A DNA stretch of 64,000 nucleotides from Chrysophaeum taylorii (Eukaryota > Sar > Pelagophyceae > Pelagomonadales > Pelagomonadaceae): positions 62,001 to 126,000 of the forward strand of contig JAQMWT010000404.1 of NCBI GenBank assembly GCA_029834535.1. Reading direction: 5' to 3'. Below are positions 17,088 to 28,638 of the stretch, piece by piece; position 1 is the stretch's first letter, and each line of letters begins with the position of its first letter. Below the pieces are notes generated by a model. The model made no database searches. It saw only the letters and a list, made by a program, of their open reading frames with translations, and was not told the DNA's origin. Both the position numbers and the translations under genes were made by a program.

Positions 17088-18794
17088 ATGCATCTGTCGC
17101 TTTCCATGCGTGTGTGCCTCGTTTTGGCGGCCGCCGCCGCCTTCTTGGCGCCTGTTCACAACAACCCTCGGACGATTTTGAGGGCGGAACTTTTGACGCA
17201 GCAGAGGGTCCCGCCCGAACAGCTGTTGCGGCGCGCCACCGTCGCCGAAGATGCAGGTCGCACCCGCGAAGCTGTGCGGCTTCTCGAGTATATGACGTCG
17301 ATCGCGCCGCGGTTCGACGCGCGGGCCTGGGCCAAGCTGAGCCGGCTGCGGCGACTCAAAGGCGACGTCGTGGGGGCGCGCGTCGCTCTGTCCCGGGGTG
17401 TGCGGTGGCTTCCCACGAGCAGCGAGCTGTGGCGCAAACACGCCGAGCTCGCAAAGGCTTCGGGGGAGCTCGACGTTGCCGCGAGGTCATTTGCGCGGGC
17501 CACTGGGTGCGCCGACGCGAGACCGGCTGCGTGGGACGCGTGGTCTCGACTCGAAACACGGCGCGGTGACCGGCGCCTCGGAATGCGCGTTGCTGTCCGC
17601 GGCCTCGACGCGTTAGGCGTGTGGCGCAATGCCACGGCATTCCAGACGCTCCCGCCCAGCGCTAAAAAGGGAGCGTGCCGGCTATTTCACGCCCTCGCGA
17701 TAGCCTCGGGCGGCGGGCCCGCCACTCTCAAGATTCTCGAGCGAGGCTTGCGTTGCGACCCCGACTTTCCCTCGCTCAACCACGCGATGGGCGTCGAGCT
17801 CTGGCGGACGCTCGGCGATGCACACAAGGCGAGGCACTTCTTGCGTCGCGCGGCAGTGCTCGAGCACCCAGAGGCGCTCCTGAGTCTCGCGAGGTTGGAA
17901 GAGACGGACCACCGGACGCAGGAGGCCCGGGCAGCCTACATAGCGGCGTGCGCCAATCCTAGCGCGACGATCGCAACGTGGCGCTCCTGGGCACGCTTCG
18001 AGTGCCGCGATGTCGCTAGAGCGAGGGCGGTCTTCCGCGAGGCGGCGGTCCGTTTCCCGAATGATGTCGAGGTGTTCGTGCAGTGGTCCCGCGCCGAGAC
18101 GGACTTGTCCTACGCGCGCCAGGTCCTCCACTTCGCGCTCCGCCGCAGGCCGCACGTCCGCTTGTACCATGCACTTGGCGATTTGGAAGCGACAAGAGCC
18201 CGCGAGCAGCACGACGATGTCAATGCGCAGCTCAGAGCTCTCCATGCGGCTCGGCGCGCTTTTTACCGAGGGGCAAAAATATCCAACGGCGGTCTTGACC
18301 TAGTCGATCTCCTTCACTCGTGGGCCCACTGCGAATGGGCCATCTCCTTTCGCCGCCAGACAACAAACAATCATACCACCCGCCTCCTCGTCTGGGCCTT
18401 CAACCTCGCGACAACCCACCAAGACCACTACCGCCAGGCTTTTGTCTTGGCGGCGCGAGCCAACTTTGAGCGATTTCAACTTACGGACCCGAGGACAGCT
18501 GCTGCTCTTGCCGCGAGAACGATCGGGATGGGCGTCGACGACCCTCACATTCTTGCGACCGCTTGGAATGTTCTCGCTCACACGGCACCGACTCCACAAC
18601 TCAGACAACGAGCTCTCGAGAACGCCAGAACCAAAGACTACGACTTTGAGCCCGAATCCCCCCCTTTTCCGCGTTCTGTTTCTTCACACCCCGCTCCTCC
18701 TCCTCCTCCTCCTCCTGGCCACCCTCTCAAGCGACAATGGGCCTCCCCCCCGCCGCTCATTCACATTCGCTTCGGCTGCACTCACCTCCCCTGA
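17088..18794 (+). CDS. HAT/TPR-repeat organellar RNA-processing-like protein
   Basis: About 568 residues from the ATG at 17088; an in-frame ATG at 17061 would add nine residues. The N-terminus MHLSLSMRVCLVLAAAAAFLAP is a signal peptide ending in an AFLAP motif, as expected for import into a secondary plastid. The rest is about ten helical half-TPR/TPR units, with recognisable HAT signatures such as WAKLSRLRRLKGDVVGAR, WRKHAELAKASGELDVAARS, WRSWARFECRDVARARAVF and VQWSRAETDLSYARQVL. In plants and green algae this repeat type occurs in HCF107/MBB1, which bind and protect plastid mRNAs; a similar role here is inference. The C-terminal 60 residues turn proline-rich and low in complexity, so the last exon boundary may be misread. 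Confidence 0.72.
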   Translation: MHLSLSMRVCLVLAAAAAFLAPVHNNPRTILRAELLTQQRVPPEQLLRRATVAEDAGRTREAVRLLEYMTSIAPRFDARAWAKLSRLRRLKGDVVGARVALSRGVRWLPTSSELWRKHAELAKASGELDVAARSFARATGCADARPAAWDAWSRLETRRGDRRLGMRVAVRGLDALGVWRNATAFQTLPPSAKKGACRLFHALAIASGGGPATLKILERGLRCDPDFPSLNHAMGVELWRTLGDAHKARHFLRRAAVLEHPEALLSLARLEETDHRTQEARAAYIAACANPSATIATWRSWARFECRDVARARAVFREAAVRFPNDVEVFVQWSRAETDLSYARQVLHFALRRRPHVRLYHALGDLEATRAREQHDDVNAQLRALHAARRAFYRGAKISNGGLDLVDLLHSWAHCEWAISFRRQTTNNHTTRLLVWAFNLATTHQDHYRQAFVLAARANFERFQLTDPRTAAALAARTIGMGVDDPHILATAWNVLAHTAPTPQLRQRALENARTKDYDFEPESPPFPRSVSSHPAPPPPPPPGHPLKRQWASPPPLIHIRFGCTHLP

Positions 18795-19029
18795 ACACAA
18801 GTCACTAGACCTCAACCACGTTGTAAACCTCCGGCTCATGGCCGTAAACCTGACTTATTCGTGGCCGGGCCAGTCGGTCTTCTGAAGCTGCCGGGCTGCT
18901 ACGCTGAGACGTCGACGTGCGGCGGAGATGTCATTGGTGCCCCATGGCTCAAGACGAGGCTGTTTTAAGGTGAGTTCGTTGCCTTAACGCGTTGCAAAAA
19001 AATTCCCTCAAACTGGGTTTGCAATGTCT
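18795..19029. other. No gene recognised
   Basis: 3' flank of the HAT-repeat gene up to the LINE-like fragment. No feature seen. Confidence 0.4.
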
Positions 19030-19330
19030 CTTGCTAAAGGGGTTTTGACAGGCCGACTGCTAAGAGGGGGGGGGGGCGTGTGAGTGCTTGATGGTTTTGG
19101 TGCGTTGTGTTGGGGCATGAAGGATGTGCCTGAATGTCGTAGATGGGTAACCGAGTCGGGGTCATCGCCGAGCCGCGGGGCAGGCGAAGAGAGGACGGGC
19201 CCCGCCCGTAGGTCGTACGCATGCTGCCGCCGGACGTGTGTGCGACGAAGTGTGACGCCCTGCTGGGAGCGGGCGGCCTGGGTGGGGCTGCCCGAGGCGG
19301 CAACATGGCTAAGGGGGTTATGGAAATTCC
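19030..19330 (-). mobile_element. LINE-like retroelement, 3' end fragment
   Basis: Shares about 270 bp with 51692-51965, including the protein end HVAASGSPTQAARSQQ, VTLRRTHVRRQHAYDLRA and GPVLSSPAPRLGDDPD. It is followed by the same 3' untranslated sequence ending CCCCCTCTTAGCAGTCG on the minus strand. The copy is truncated just upstream. The element type is inferred from the longer copy. Confidence 0.65.
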
Positions 19331-20129
19331 GTATCCTGCCCATGGGGCACTGACGTCATGACTGGGCCGTTGGGCCTTGTGGACGGATTGTCAAGCGCAG
19401 AGTCACTAGCTCGCTCCGAGCACGAAACGACGTCCTTCAGAGCATTCTTGACGCATTTCATCATGGAACCACCGCCTCACTCCCCACTCCTGACGATGCT
19501 TCGCAACTTCATACTCTCCGTTGCTCCACCCATTACATGCCCCCACCCTCTTCAGGGCCCAGGTTTTCGCGACCGGCCGCAGGGAGCATGCATAGCGTTC
19601 ATAGAAAAATAAAGAGAAAAAGTAAAGAATATTTTTTCCGTTGAAACTTTTGTTGTCCGTTAAACTCGCCAGTTGTGAGTTCCGTGTGGAGTCGTACAAT
19701 TAGAGGCAACACCCACACGCCCTAGCAAACAATAAACTTACACCTCTCATGTCATACCACACGCACTTCGCAGTGACCTCAGGCCACTGCCGTCGATCAA
19801 AGACGAAATACCTGCAAACAATAAATCTTCACACACTCTCTCACATGGTACGTCAAAAACAAAAACAACGATGACCTGCTACCGTGCCACATGTTCATGA
19901 GTCAAGGAGCAACGTGAACAATGTTCACAAACCACGATTCACACGTATTGTTCCTATGTTACAACTTCAACACCTCTCACCTCAACGCGCCCCATCGTCT
20001 CTCCTGACTGCGTCATGACACGTACGTGCGAACGACATTCGCGCTAACCAAAACCGAAGCCTCGTTCGAGGGGGCGTTTAGCGATTCTTACCTCAACTCT
20101 TACCCTGCACATAGGAACCCTACACTGGG

Positions 20130-20205
20130 GTATGTATAGCCCCGGGCACTCGCACACACCAGGACCGGCATTCCTACCCTCGCCTTTTGGTTATGGGCCC
20201 TTTAA
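20130..20205. repeat. Direct repeat, copy 1
   Basis: A segment beginning GTATGTATAGCCCCGGGCAC and continuing through ACACCAGGACCGGCATTCC and CTACCCTCGCCTTTTG recurs nearly unchanged 380 bp downstream. Origin unknown. Confidence 0.8.
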
Positions 20206-20507
20206 AGCGCTCGAGGTGGTTCGCGCGCTCGAATCCGCCCCACCGCTGCGCCGTAAGGAGTGTGTGAGTGTCTGCAAAGCTGCGAAGCAGTTGCCGTCGC
20301 CAACTGCTGGTGGAGCCCCATCGTCTAGCACACACACTAGACCCCCCTCATCTGGGCGCTCTCGCCTACCAGGACCGGATGTTCATCTCCGACGCAGATG
20401 TTCATCTTAAGCAGATGGCGTCGTCGTCTGCTGGGTCCCCACCGTCTCGCATACATGCTTGACTCGCTCCAGATGTTCACGTTTCACTATGATGGGAAAG
20501 CACAGGG

Positions 20508-20572
20508 GTACACATAGCCCCGGGCACTCGCACACACCAGGACCGGCATTCCTACCCTCACCTTTTGCCCTA
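20508..20572. repeat. Direct repeat, copy 2
   Basis: Second copy of the segment at 20130-20205 (TACACATAGCCCCGGGCACT onward), differing at a few positions. Confidence 0.8.
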
Positions 20573-22244
20573 CCCTTTATTCTCCTTCTTTCATTTTCCT
20601 TATCCTCTACTTTCCGAGTACTTGGCCGTTCGAAATGAACACGGAGGCAATCGTGCTCCCTTTTGAACCAACCACAATCCATCGTGGAAGAATATATTTC
20701 CCCGAATCCTGTCCTAAGACAGGTCCTGAATTCCAAAATCTTCGCGTACTAACTCCACGCGCCTGACTATGCACGAGCAGGAAACACTGAACCTTCTTTT
20801 CTTGAGATTGCTCTCTCATCGAGCTCACGAAAGGAAGACACACCAAAAACGCGCACTTGGAGACAACTTATCATCTTCTTGGCTTCGCACGTAGTTCTAC
20901 GACTCCCCTGTCGTACATGTCACGGGTTCTGCTCCTCAAGGCGCCTACCATCCTCAACAACATTTTTTCCCGGCCCCTGCCTGAAACCACACCTACTCCT
21001 GTGTCCTTTTATGCTACGATCCTCGAAACTAACCAACCTTCTAACATATTCTTAACAAAAGCAACCTTCAAGTCAAACACGCTTGCTAACAGGAGGTATA
21101 CACACTGATGGCAGTCTCTTTGTCACTACCAGGCCTAACAACTACCCTTCACAAATTAACTTCCTTTGGAGAAACGCACACTCTCAATTCCTTCGACGAA
21201 TCCGATGACAAGTCCGTCTACTTGGAGCCTTTCGCCGGTTACCTTCGGCTTATCCGAGCTCATCATGATATTAAAGTCAAAACTGTAACTCAAAGTTAAA
21301 AAATCTTCCTGTTGTTGAAGAATCAATGTCTAAATGTCAATTTGCTTACCTAGATGTTTGTCATATGATATTGATTGCGACACCTTCACTTTTCAAGACA
21401 AAAATTTTGCACTTGACAACCACCGTTTGTAGAAAAACCTCGATAATTCGGGGTGTCTCAAAGTGAGCAACGAGAAGAAGGATTCCAAGATACACTCCAT
21501 GTATGCTCCCACGCCAACTATTCGTGGTTTCGCGAGCATGATTGTCCATGATCCTCGCAATGACTATGACATTTTACGACCCGAACTTATACGGGCTATC
21601 AACTTCGTGAAGACACAAGAATCCTTCTTGCTGTCCCTTCCTCCTGACCTATGCCGTGATAATCAGCAGGACACTTACTGCTGGTACTTATCAGCAGCAC
21701 ACTTACTGCTAGTACTTGGAATGTCTTTTATTCTAACATCTGTCGTATAGTAGTCTCTGACATGAAAATCCTCTTGTTGTCTCCGACTTTCAACCATGAT
21801 CACCCTCGTCGTCTCAAGAAGTACTCTTCTACCTTCCTTGCGGTGGAATACCCACAGCGGTATGACCAATGCTCTCTTATCACCGTTCGTCAATCCTTCA
21901 CGAGTAATATCGTGAAAAGGCAGCTCATCACCGATGTCAATAACTCCACTATTCCCCCGTCTATCGAAGTCGCACTTGCAGTGTCTGCTGACGACCATGC
22001 TGACGACGAGGATCTACCACAACTAAATCCACGCAGTGAACTCAAGTTCGACGCCCGTCGCCTTAAGCACATCCCTGCGGCTCCGAAATCGCAAAGACTA
22101 TCCGCACGGCACTGTCGAGTATCATAACGCCAAACATCGAGAAAACCGCTTTCGTCGGATATATCATTGTCCGACGATGTCGCTCGCAAGGCCGCTGCTA
22201 ACATTGTTCGCCCGGCATAGCTGCATCTCTCTCCCGGACTAACG

Positions 22245-22980
22245 AGTTTTTTGCGCGGATTGTATTCTTCATGACAAGAAACACCGCCATCATCACTTCA
22301 ACCCGCACAAATCCTCTTTCGAACAAAGTCACCAACCAGGTGAAGTATTGGCTTGTGACGGTGGCTAAGTTTACCTAAGATCTCAATGGGAACAATCCGC
22401 ACCCATCATCATGCTTAAAGAGCTTCTCTCCAAGTATTTTTTTTGGCGTATTTTCCCAGAACCACCAATGCAACTGAGTTCTGCCTAGCTCTCGACTTTT
22501 CTTGTAATTTTTGCCGCCCTCGGCTTCACGTAAAAGCTTTTTATTGGTGCATTCAATCTGCACTTGTCTTAGCACATCACCTCGCCACATCGGGAATAAC
22601 GCCGATTCAACTTGGTCGCCATTCTCCACACTTGCATGTCTTCCATCACGAAATCGAAGCGGCAAATGGATTCATCGCCTCCGCAGCCTCTACTCGCTTT
22701 CGAAACATTTTATATTTGCAACACGAAGGGCCTTGTATCACTGATCCTGCACTACACTTCCCGTGGGCCGTCATACATGCCGTTCAGAGTTACAACATCC
22801 ATCCGAGTGCCTCTCTCGAACGCATTCACCGGAATATCTGCAGTCCGCAGCAATTCCTTTATAAGCAGATTGAAACCGCACAAATCGACTTCCTAAAGAT
22901 ATTTGCGTCTGAGTGCTACAACTTGTATCTCCTACTGGAACCTCATGAACACCACAAGATGGAATCGTGTCGCGGACTTT
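22245..22980 (+). pseudogene. Copia integrase remnant
   Basis: One frame near 22245-22365 reads FCADCILHDKKHRHHH ... QSHQPGEVLACDGG, a Cys/His cluster followed by the first catalytic aspartate. The equivalent segment at 43.07-43.19 kb reads FCVDCTIIK ... PGEAWACDGG. From 22443 the frame contains an NGFIASAAS-type stretch and PWAVIHAVQSYN, the conserved C-terminal part of copia integrases. Frameshifts and stops interrupt it. Confidence 0.65.
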
Positions 22981-23403
22981 AGATTTATCTCTGCTGTTCT
23001 AACGCCAAATTCCCTAGCCCCTCCAATAGCCGATCACCACGCAGGCGTCGTCCTCAATCATAAAAATGGTCGACTCCGCGTCTCCTCCAAGTTCTATCTC
23101 GCATACATGATCAACCGCACTACACTGGACCAGAAGTTCCATCTCCGGCCTCAGATCGCTCTGCCCAGTTCGATATCACCCCATCGAGTGACAACGCCGA
23201 TGATGATTTTCTGCAGAGGGAGACTCACACTCAGAGGGAGAATCCTTCACACGTGCCCCAGCTCCTGCATCCGCCCATTCTCCAGCTCTTGCAGCAGCTA
23301 AGGCCACTACTTCTGCTCCACTACTACATCTTCAACGCCCACCACGCCCGCACCAAATGTCCCTGACACAACCATGTCACCGCCTTATGTCCTCCCAGTC
23401 TAC

Positions 23404-23757
23404 TAACTAACTGACTTCAGACCTCTCCCGAGCATGGGAGCCAGGCCGGGCCGACAGGAGCCAGTCCGGAATCACGGGCCTGTAGACGAGGAACGCCGAA
23501 AGGTCGGTAGGCGGAGAGTGACCATCAAGCTTGTCGCCATGCGACGAGGAGACCGCGATGTGACTGACAACCAACTCGTCGATAACCTTCCGTCTTCGCC
23601 CCCCGGCCATACCCCGTCCCACTGCGAACGTTCCGGCTGCCAACCGGCCCGCCCGGGAGGCGAATAGGTGCCAACCTACGCCGGGAGGACGGATGCCCTC
23701 GCAAGGCTCAGGATTCATGAGGCACCGTCCTCCATCGCAACCGCAGTCGGCGATCAG
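23404..23757 (-). mobile_element. SINE-like retroposon inserted in the decayed copia element
   Basis: 354 bp on the minus strand, same subfamily as the copies at 16.0 and 53.1 kb, with a CTAACTAACT tail at its low-coordinate end. Flanked by the direct repeat GTCTAC (23398-23403 and 23758-23763). It starts a few bases inside the family 5' end (CTGATCGCCGACTGC). Confidence 0.88.
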
Positions 23758-24059
23758 GTCTACAAGGACCTCTTTGCCTCAGATTACTTGGAACTTCAAC
23801 CCGGACCTCGCCGCCCCAACCATCGCAAGGCCACAACCATGGCTGCCGTTCAGGCTCGTCTCAGTGCCTCTATTGTTGGCGCCTAAACCACTGGCGGCAA
23901 GCTCCACGACTTCCGCTACGACCTACTTCACAACCTCCTAAGCTTTCACTCACCCACCCTCTCCTCCGTGCATTAGACCGGCAGCATATGGCTTGGCGAC
24001 AGCCGCGTCCGGGAAGACTAACGCCGCCGGCGAACACCTCGAGCTCGCTTAGTCTTTCG

Positions 24060-24620
24060 GGGTTTCTTAGCCTCACTTGGCGCCGACTTTAACGGGACCT
24101 TCAATCCCATGGCTACCTTAACAGCCATAAAAATCATCCTTGCCATAGCTGAATATAAGAAACTACCCGTGTACCAACCCGCAACCCGACCCAAAAGCCT
24201 TTTGCAGCGAGCATTGACACTTATGTCTTTGTTCAGCTTCCCGATGGCATTAAACTTCTTTACCCCGAAGATTAGAAACACCACGGCCGTCGACTCGCTA
24301 AGATCCTGAAATCTCTGTATGGATAATAACGTCAATCCCCGTTCCCCGTTTGACCGCGCCTTATGGAACAAAGAGATTCACAAAACTTTCCACAAACTGA
24401 GTTACAAAAGACTTCATTCCGATACGTGCTTGTACACAAAGTGGCCTCTCACGTCTGTTTCCATTATTGCTCCCTCTCCGTGGACGACATTGGAGTCGTT
24501 TCCAACGACGACGACCTCCTCGAGAAACTGTAGCTCGCTCTCAAGGAGCCTTACGCGGGATAGCCCGTGGTTTTTCACACAACTCGCGGTGCTTTTCAGC
24601 TCGAAGGACACCATCACCAT
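24060..24620 (+). pseudogene. Copia reverse transcriptase remnant
   Basis: Readable in alternating frames: TFNPMATLTAIKIILAIAE, TYVFVQLPDGIKLLYPED, KILKSLYG, WNKEIHKTFHKLSYKRLHS, DTCLYTK, then SVDDIGVVSNDDDLLEKL, which carries the VDD of the catalytic YVDD box. The order matches copia RT. Multiple frameshifts make it non-functional. Confidence 0.8.
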
Positions 24621-25000
24621 CTGCGCCTTCTTGTCCCCCAGGCAAGACACTCGCCGCGCCTCCTGATAGCGCTGCTCAGACGAATCTACTATCGTTGGAA
24701 CTCTGATATGGCCGTGGACATTGGCGATCTGCTGGCAATGTGTCGTAGCTGGCACGACAAATGGTTCGTCGAGGAGGCTAAGGAGATGACAGCGTTCTGA
24801 CGGAACGACCAGGCCCATACCTTCTTTGTCTCGTCGAGTGACTTCGAACCGACCCCAGAGAAAGTTCTATATTCTCCACGACGCAAGCATGTCGCCCGAC
24901 AAACTTCATGACGCTGGTGATGACAACGACATCGGTCCATCCGAAGACAGCGAGCTGTGGCGCACGATTTTGCCTCCTGCTCTGCGATGGCTTGCCAATG

Positions 25001-25587
25001 TCTAGATGTCTAGGGGTCGATGATTCTGACGACGCGCGTGTCTACCGAAGAGGAATGCACCATCTTTTGCGACAACTGCCGCCGCTTCTTCAAGAACTCG
25101 ACGGGTGCGAACGCCCATGCTCGCTTGACTTCCCGCTTTCGCCGAGTGGAGGGGGACTCACGTCGCGGGCCTCGAGCTTCCGAAGACTTATTCTTCAGGC
25201 ACCTTGAGAAAGACGGCCATTCTCCTGCGGCAGTATCACAAGGAGCACCTGCGTGTGATCAACATCGCCGAATATTACGAGGTCAGCGCCAGACGCGATG
25301 TCGACGATCCGTGATGAAAGCGTACTCTCGAGAGGTACTCCTCCGCGCATATCCCCGCGAGCCGTGGTGCGACGGGGCGATACCTTCCGCGAACCAACTG
25401 CACCTGTGTCTCTCATTTGGAAACAGGTTGCCCTTGAGTCAGCGTCCAACCCACTCGCTTTCAATTTCGACGACCCAGTTCCGGCGCCTTCGACCCAACT
25501 GCTCCGGGCCCCATCAACCAAGCACCTCGGTGCCCGCAGACGGCAGACGGCAAAACTCCTCATTCCAGAGTCTCAAGTCACCACAGA
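25001..25587. other. Possible coding debris, not assigned
   Basis: Short stretches such as HKEHLRVINIAEYYEVSARR (about 25230-25290) look protein-like but are bounded by stops. No domain recognised. It may be the tail of the decayed copia copy or an unrelated pseudogene. Confidence 0.3.
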
Positions 25588-25942
25588 GTGTAGGCCAGCC
25601 CAGAGCATGGGGCGCATGCTAATCCCAACGCCTGCACGTGCGGGATCAGAATCACAAAGCGTTCAGACGAGAGGCGTAGAAAGGAGCGTCGGCGGAGAAT
25701 GATCATCAGTCTTTTCGCCATACGTCGCGGAGAACGCGATGTGATTGATAACCAGCTCGTCGTTAACTTTTCGTTCTGCGTTCCTCGGCGATACTCCGTT
25801 CCACTGCGAACGTCCCGGCTTCTAACTGGCCCGCCCGGGATGCGATTATGTGCCAACCTACGCCGGTAGGACGGATGCCCTCGCAAGGCACAGGATTCAA
25901 AAGGAACCGTCCTCCATCGCAACCATGCACTTGGGGATCAGT
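25588..25942 (-). mobile_element. SINE-like retroposon, divergent subfamily
   Basis: About 355 bp clearly alignable to the copies at 23.4 and 16.0 kb, but with many substitutions and a different 3' terminus (GCCCCATGCTCTGGGCTGG, then CCTACA). The copy at 61.85 kb shares this terminus. No clear target-site duplication was found, which fits an older insertion. Confidence 0.75.
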
Positions 25943-26221
25943 CCACGCACCTTTGATCGACATCGCGGTCGAGGCTTCGCCAACCTAAATTAACCTCCCA
26001 AACCACTGAACGCCCTGCGCGCACGTCCCCACCCTCTTATAAGCTGAGCAGTCGACCTTTGAAAACTCAGACTAATCCGAGGCTTATCCCTTGCCAGCCC
26101 AACGGGCGGTCTTCTTTGAACACGCGCAAGGACCTGAGATGCCGACGTTGCTGTCGTTTGAAAAAGAGCGACCATGTCGCCGTCGGCAAGCATGGCAACC
26201 GGGTCGCGAAATTCACGGCCA

Positions 26222-26450
26222 CATTCTGCCTTGTAGACAGCAGTGTCCACCTCGAGTGATACCTAAATTGGGGTGTCAGCTTCCGTGCCAGCTTTCCTTG
26301 TTACACAAGCGTTGTGTTTAAGCCCAACTGCTAGCCGCGTTCTGCCTCGTAGACCGCAGTGACTTAGGCACTGACTACCTCGAGAGATACCTATATTGGG
26401 GTCTCAGCTTCCATGTTACACAGGTGTTGTGTGTCGGGCCAACTGCGAGG
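26222..26450. repeat. Imperfect tandem duplication of about 110 bp
   Basis: Two diverged copies, each starting TTCTGCCT(T/C)GTAGAC and containing ACCT(A)ATTGGGGT.TCAGCTTCC, then TTACACA, GTTGTGT and ending CCAACTGC. Unit boundaries are about 26222-26330 and 26338-26450. Confidence 0.7.
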
Positions 26451-26714
26451 TTCACGACACTGCATCCTCGCGCTTTCGACTTCGAGCATTGGCTTGGGCG
26501 GGACAGAGATAACGAGTCGCGTGGTGGTGCTGAAGGCAAAAGAACGCCCTTCGCCCGCCCCTTACCTCCGGTTCGTCATTGAAAAGTCGGTCTGGACTAG
26601 GGCAGGACCGATAGCGACGCGCCGGGTGGCGTTGAAGATCACAAAGTTCCCTTCGTTGCTGTTGTCTTCTTTTTTAACAAGCATTCGGCTGTAGAGGTCT
26701 CTGCCACAAAGTCA

Positions 26715-26972
26715 GCGCCAAGTTTGATCAATGATTGTGGAAGTTTGACGCGTTGTAAAGAATTTGACCAAACTTCGTATAATAAAATGAGCAAACTACA
26801 ACGGTGTTGTGATCAAACTTTAAAGCAAATTGAGATTGATCAAACTCTTATTACAGTAATTGATTACACCTTCCTTTATTATTGAAATGATCATTAACAT
26901 GCTTTTCCACAAGCCTACACCAATTTTGACCAAACTTCCAAGAAAACGATCAAACTTCTTGCTCAAACTTGA
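26715..26972. promoter_or_regulatory. Cluster of TGAYCAAACTT motifs
   Basis: About nine copies of TGATCAAACTT or TGACCAAACTT, including near-matches, in both orientations within 260 bp of A/T-rich sequence, at irregular spacing. A similar cluster lies at 60250-60512. Function unknown; binding-site array or decayed repeat are both possible. Confidence 0.55.
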
Positions 26973-27567
26973 CCTATCCCCAAGAAAAATGCAGCGCGTC
27001 AATGGAACTTTCTTCGATGCGAGATGTTCGTTTGCCTTTTCAGGAATCGTTGACTTATTACAATTAATAAGAAGCATGGGGAACACTTGCGCCCAACCGC
27101 CGCAGCGCGATCTCGAGCCAGTCGAATGCAAGTTTTGCAGATGCGACCACGAGTTTTGCTTGCTGGCTTTGGGTTAGCCCGTACCAAGGCGATCTTCGCC
27201 GTAGGCAACACTGCTCGCGCGCAACAACCTAACCAGTGGTATGCCCGATGGAAGAGAATACGCCGATCACACGCAAAGCACTGCAAGTCTAGTGGCCAAG
27301 GTTGGAGGTTCTTTCTTCCCGAATCTTGTAAAGTGCTCAGCACCGCATCACCCCAGATACACATACCGGAAATGATGATCCGCCACGAGACGTCTTAGAC
27401 ACCGACGCGGTTGCCTTGGCCAGAGCCGAGCTGGCAGCTCCCAACCGCGTGGAGCTCGCGCGGCTGGATCTCCCGCGCCTTCCGTAAAACGGACGCAGGG
27501 TTGGCGCGACCCCGTTTACACTAGGAGTGCTCGTGGCATCATCTTGCCAACGACGGCTGATTATTTG

Positions 27568-28470
27568 TCAGTCGAGGCCGGCGGCCGCGGAGAGGAGCAT
27601 TTTGCGCGCTCTGCGATATTGGACGGCGAGGCGGAGACGGGGATCGAGGTCTCGTCTTTGGAGGAGGTCGTTGTCGGCGGCGAGGGAGGTGGGCGCGGCG
27701 GCGAGGCAGGCGACGCACTCCTGCTGGAGCGAGGCATCGTCGACTGGGATTTGGCCCCAGGAGACAGTTCGGCGAGTGTCCGGGAGAATAGTGGCGTCGG
27801 CTTTGTTGGGTTCGGGGATGAAAGCGTAGTGCAGGAGCCATAGGGCGTTGGAGCGGGGGCCGTAGTCGAGCGTAATCTCTTCGCCGCGCCGCACGCCGCG
27901 CGGTCCGGCGACGAGGCAAATGTCGCCGTCGTCGGTCGCGTAATAGCCTCCGCCCTCGTCGTGGTTGGCCAGATCGAGGAGAGGAACGAGAGCGAGATCC
28001 GAACCTAGCCGGATTGTCCTCGAGCAAACGAGATCGAGCGCATCTAGGAAACATTGGGGGTCGAGACCCTCGCCGTGGCGAGCGAGCTGCTCGTGCCTCC
28101 AGAAGAAAACTGTGTCGATCTCAGCCTCGAATCGAGGATCCTGCAATGCTTCGAGGACGTCGTCGGGCCAGTCGCCCCTCGCCGGCGTTGGCGGTGGCGC
28201 GGGCAGACCCAGCGGTTTGTCCGACGCAACCACGCGTGCAGCGAGGCGCCCAGCCCAGTGGTCCCTCGCCTTCTCGGGTTCCACCATCGCAAGCTCCCGC
28301 GGCACGCGTATCGCGACTTCGTCCGGGCCGATGTCTTCTGTCGCTAAGAGACCGCGCCCATGAGGCGTCGAGCCCACGGCGCACCGTCGCATGCCCCTCG
28401 CCCCATCAAACCGGTGCACCACGCTCTCCTGCTGCACCGCACCCACCAGAACTCCCACAACGGCAATCAT
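27568..28470 (-). CDS. SET-domain lysine/histidine methyltransferase (SETD3/Rubisco-LSMT type)
   Basis: About 300 residues from the ATG at 28470 (MIAVVGVLVGAVQQES). An in-frame ATG at 28539 would prepend a basic low-complexity stretch. The protein has the split SET fold of the SETD3/LSMT class: GRGLLATEDIGPDEVAIRV at the N-terminus, a helical insert, then VPLLDLANHDEGGGYYATDD with the NH motif, GEEITLDYGPRSNALWLLHY (the DYG...N..LL..Y block) and a short C-terminal helical part. Members of this class methylate Rubisco, aldolase or actin; the substrate cannot be told from sequence. The hydrophobic N-terminus might be a targeting signal. It is last in a run of four same-strand genes. Confidence 0.85.
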   Translation of the reverse strand: MIAVVGVLVGAVQQESVVHRFDGARGMRRCAVGSTPHGRGLLATEDIGPDEVAIRVPRELAMVEPEKARDHWAGRLAARVVASDKPLGLPAPPPTPARGDWPDDVLEALQDPRFEAEIDTVFFWRHEQLARHGEGLDPQCFLDALDLVCSRTIRLGSDLALVPLLDLANHDEGGGYYATDDGDICLVAGPRGVRRGEEITLDYGPRSNALWLLHYAFIPEPNKADATILPDTRRTVSWGQIPVDDASLQQECVACLAAAPTSLAADNDLLQRRDLDPRLRLAVQYRRARKMLLSAAAGLD

Positions 28471-28638
28471 CCTATCATATCGACGACGCCGTTTGGAATT
28501 TTTTTTACCGGTCCGTTGATTCCACGCGCGCGCACGCACGCACGCTCTCTAGGGGTCTGCTACACTTTGAACACGACGACTGACACGACTCGTGGGGGTG
28601 GATGTGGATGTGATTATTGTCAAAGTACTCAGGAATCC

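Larger units (their letters stand above)
19331..20859. other. Gene-free stretch with a dispersed short repeat
   Basis: No coding region recognised. It contains one short repeat found twice (see 20130-20205 and 20508-20572) and A/T-rich segments near 19610-19640. Confidence 0.5.
20860..25000 (+). mobile_element. Decayed Ty1/copia retrotransposon (older copy)
   Basis: The same order of coding remnants as 41.9-45.5 kb in the larger element, all on the plus strand. They include PVSFYATILETNQPSN (20990), APTPTIRGFASMIV (21505), the integrase zinc-binding and first catalytic region near 22245-22370, PWAVIHAVQSYNIHPSAS (22770), a linker with VVLNHKNGR (23050), and reverse transcriptase at 24060-24620. 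Stops and frameshifts are frequent throughout. No LTR of the 37.4/48.7-kb type was found around it, so its ends are not defined. A SINE-like insertion (23404-23757) lies between the integrase and reverse transcriptase parts. Confidence 0.7.
25943..27567. other. Mostly gene-free stretch with a tandem duplication and a motif cluster
   Basis: No gene recognised with confidence. A short frame ending at 27486 (DTDAVALARAELAAPNRVEL, then ARLDLPRLP before a stop) has host-like composition and could be the last exon of a plus-strand gene, but nothing upstream supports it. Confidence 0.4.
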
